Shown in pieces: positions 63,279 to 64,000 of a DNA stretch of 64,000 nucleotides. The notes below the pieces were generated by a model. It worked only from the letters and a program-made list of their open reading frames with translations, had not been told where the DNA came from and did no database searches. Source of the DNA: Colwellia hornerae (GTDB lineage Bacteria > Pseudomonadota > Gammaproteobacteria > Enterobacterales > Alteromonadaceae); NCBI RefSeq assembly GCF_007954355.1, contig NZ_VOLR01000010.1, positions 99,074 to 163,073 on the forward strand, read 5' to 3'. A program made the position numbers and the translations under genes. Position 1 is the stretch's first letter, and each line of letters starts with the position of its first letter.

Positions 63279-64000
63279 CTAACTGTCGTCATTTTCAGGT
63301 AAAAGTTGCTCTTGTACATTTTCGATGTGTTCTGCTATCTCTTCATCATCTTCACTAAAGTAAGCGACATGAAACATCGCCTCTCCATCTTGTACTAACG
63401 GTATATTTTGCTTACCAATTAAAATACCTGAGCGTGTTGCTTTAACCGAATCGTATATTGCACCATATGGGCTACCAATTTCGGCTAATACTTGGCCTTT
63501 AGTGATCTGATCACCCAAATTAACAATATTATGGACAATACCACTGGCATTAGCGCGCACCCATTGACTGCCATTAGCAATAAATGGCACAAGTTTTTTC
63601 TTGCTTCGGACAACTTTTCGAGTCATCCCTAAATACTGTAAAACATTTAAGATACCTTTCATGCCCGCTCGAATTGAAAACTCATCAAAGCGCAGCGCTT
63701 CACCCGCTTCATATAATAGTATTTTAGTTTCGTTTTTAACCGCTGATTCTCTTAACGAGCCGTCAACCAAAGTAGAATTCAACACAACCGGTACACCAAA
63801 AACTTCCGCCAAGGCTTTGGTATCAGGGTCAGACATATCGGCCCTAATTTGTGGCAGGTTTGAACGATGAATTGCCCCGGTATGTAAATCGATACCGTAA
63901 TCACAATGTTTTACGATTTCATTAAGAAAAATATGTGCAACACGCCCCGCTAAAGAGCCCTTCGCTGACCCTGGAAAACAACGGTTTAAATCACGACGGT
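63279..64000 (-). CDS. Succinylglutamate desuccinylase/aspartoacylase family protein (truncated at right edge)
   Basis: The frame is open from position 63998 to a stop at 63279, about 240 codons, and continues beyond the window. The visible start has RRDLNRCFPG (the substrate-loop motif of the family) and DYGIDLHTGAIHR, whose Asp/His bind zinc, then TKILLYEAGEALRFDEFSI and a C-terminal beta domain (QWVRANASGIVHNIVNLGDQITKGQVLAEIGSPYG). It hydrolyses an acyl-amino-acid amide. With the RimB-like gene it forms the cluster usually completed by rimK, so it may act in glutamate-tail metabolism; inferred. Confidence 0.85.
   Translation of the reverse strand, partial: RRDLNRCFPGSAKGSLAGRVAHIFLNEIVKHCDYGIDLHTGAIHRSNLPQIRADMSDPDTKALAEVFGVPVVLNSTLVDGSLRESAVKNETKILLYEAGEALRFDEFSIRAGMKGILNVLQYLGMTRKVVRSKKKLVPFIANGSQWVRANASGIVHNIVNLGDQITKGQVLAEIGSPYGAIYDSVKATRSGILIGKQNIPLVQDGEAMFHVAYFSEDDEEIAEHIENVQEQLLPENDDS

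Noticed and set aside
1..64000. tRNA, rRNA, CRISPR arrays, prophage or intact insertion sequences
   Set aside because: Intergenic regions were read for clover-leaf patterns, regularly spaced palindromic repeats and transposase or phage genes; none was found.

Overview
This window looks like chromosomal DNA of a cold-adapted marine gammaproteobacterium of the Alteromonadales, most likely Colwellia or a close relative. The reasons are an AT-rich base composition, the gene families present (NhaD antiporter, PepSY/TonB iron systems, PxpABC, TamAB, RimO, DUF6279) and the absence of enteric-type gene order. This assignment is inference; no rRNA or tRNA gene is present to confirm it. I saw no prophage, CRISPR array, integron platform or intact insertion sequence.

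Layout. (1) 1-2.1 kb: start of an nhaD antiporter gene running off the left edge, a tiny ribbon-helix-helix gene, and a bestrophin-like membrane protein gene. (2) 2.5-7.1 kb: a two-gene RND efflux operon with a clear terminator. (3) 7.7-21.8 kb: an iron-acquisition island. One strand carries a Fur-box-preceded small Cys-rich protein, a response regulator/histidine kinase pair, and a six-gene Fur-box-preceded operon (TonB receptor, TPR-sulfotransferase, PepSY protein, two small membrane proteins, second PepSY protein). Divergently there is a Fur-box-preceded TonB siderophore receptor plus a third PepSY protein. Together they would take up ferric chelates across the outer membrane, reduce or process them at the inner membrane, and respond to both iron (Fur) and an envelope signal (two-component system). 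(4) 22.5-27.2 kb: DUF6279 lipoprotein, then a TetR-associated redox group (glutaredoxin, flavin amine-oxidase-like enzyme, divergent glutathione transferase, cupin) with paired palindromes in the divergent promoter. (5) 27.2-35.1 kb: LysR regulator divergent from a complete tripartite RND pump operon (adaptor, pump, outer-membrane factor) ending in a quinone-oxidoreductase-like gene. (6) 35.1-39 kb: solute-binding protein and the 5-oxoprolinase operon pxpA-pxpB-pxpC. (7) 39-43.7 kb: small membrane proteins, a methyltransferase, a MarC-family gene whose 3' end plus terminator is triplicated in tandem, an SRAP (HMCES/YedK) peptidase and a small outer-membrane barrel. (8) 44-54 kb: rimO, gamma-carbonic anhydrase, TPR-GGDEF cyclase, tamA-tamB. 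(9) 54-62.4 kb: an ion/osmotic homeostasis group: tandem Usp, MscS, DUF432, small membrane protein and CorA on one strand, CNNM and second MscS on the other, then a SLC13/TrkA-C permease. (10) 62.8-64 kb: RimB-like zinc protease and a truncated aspartoacylase-family gene.

The most interesting items are the Fur/two-component iron island with its embedded sulfotransferase and an uncharacterised Cys-rich protein, a 20-bp-period direct-repeat array whose motif recurs upstream of the first RND operon, and the perfect tandem triplication at the end of the MarC gene.
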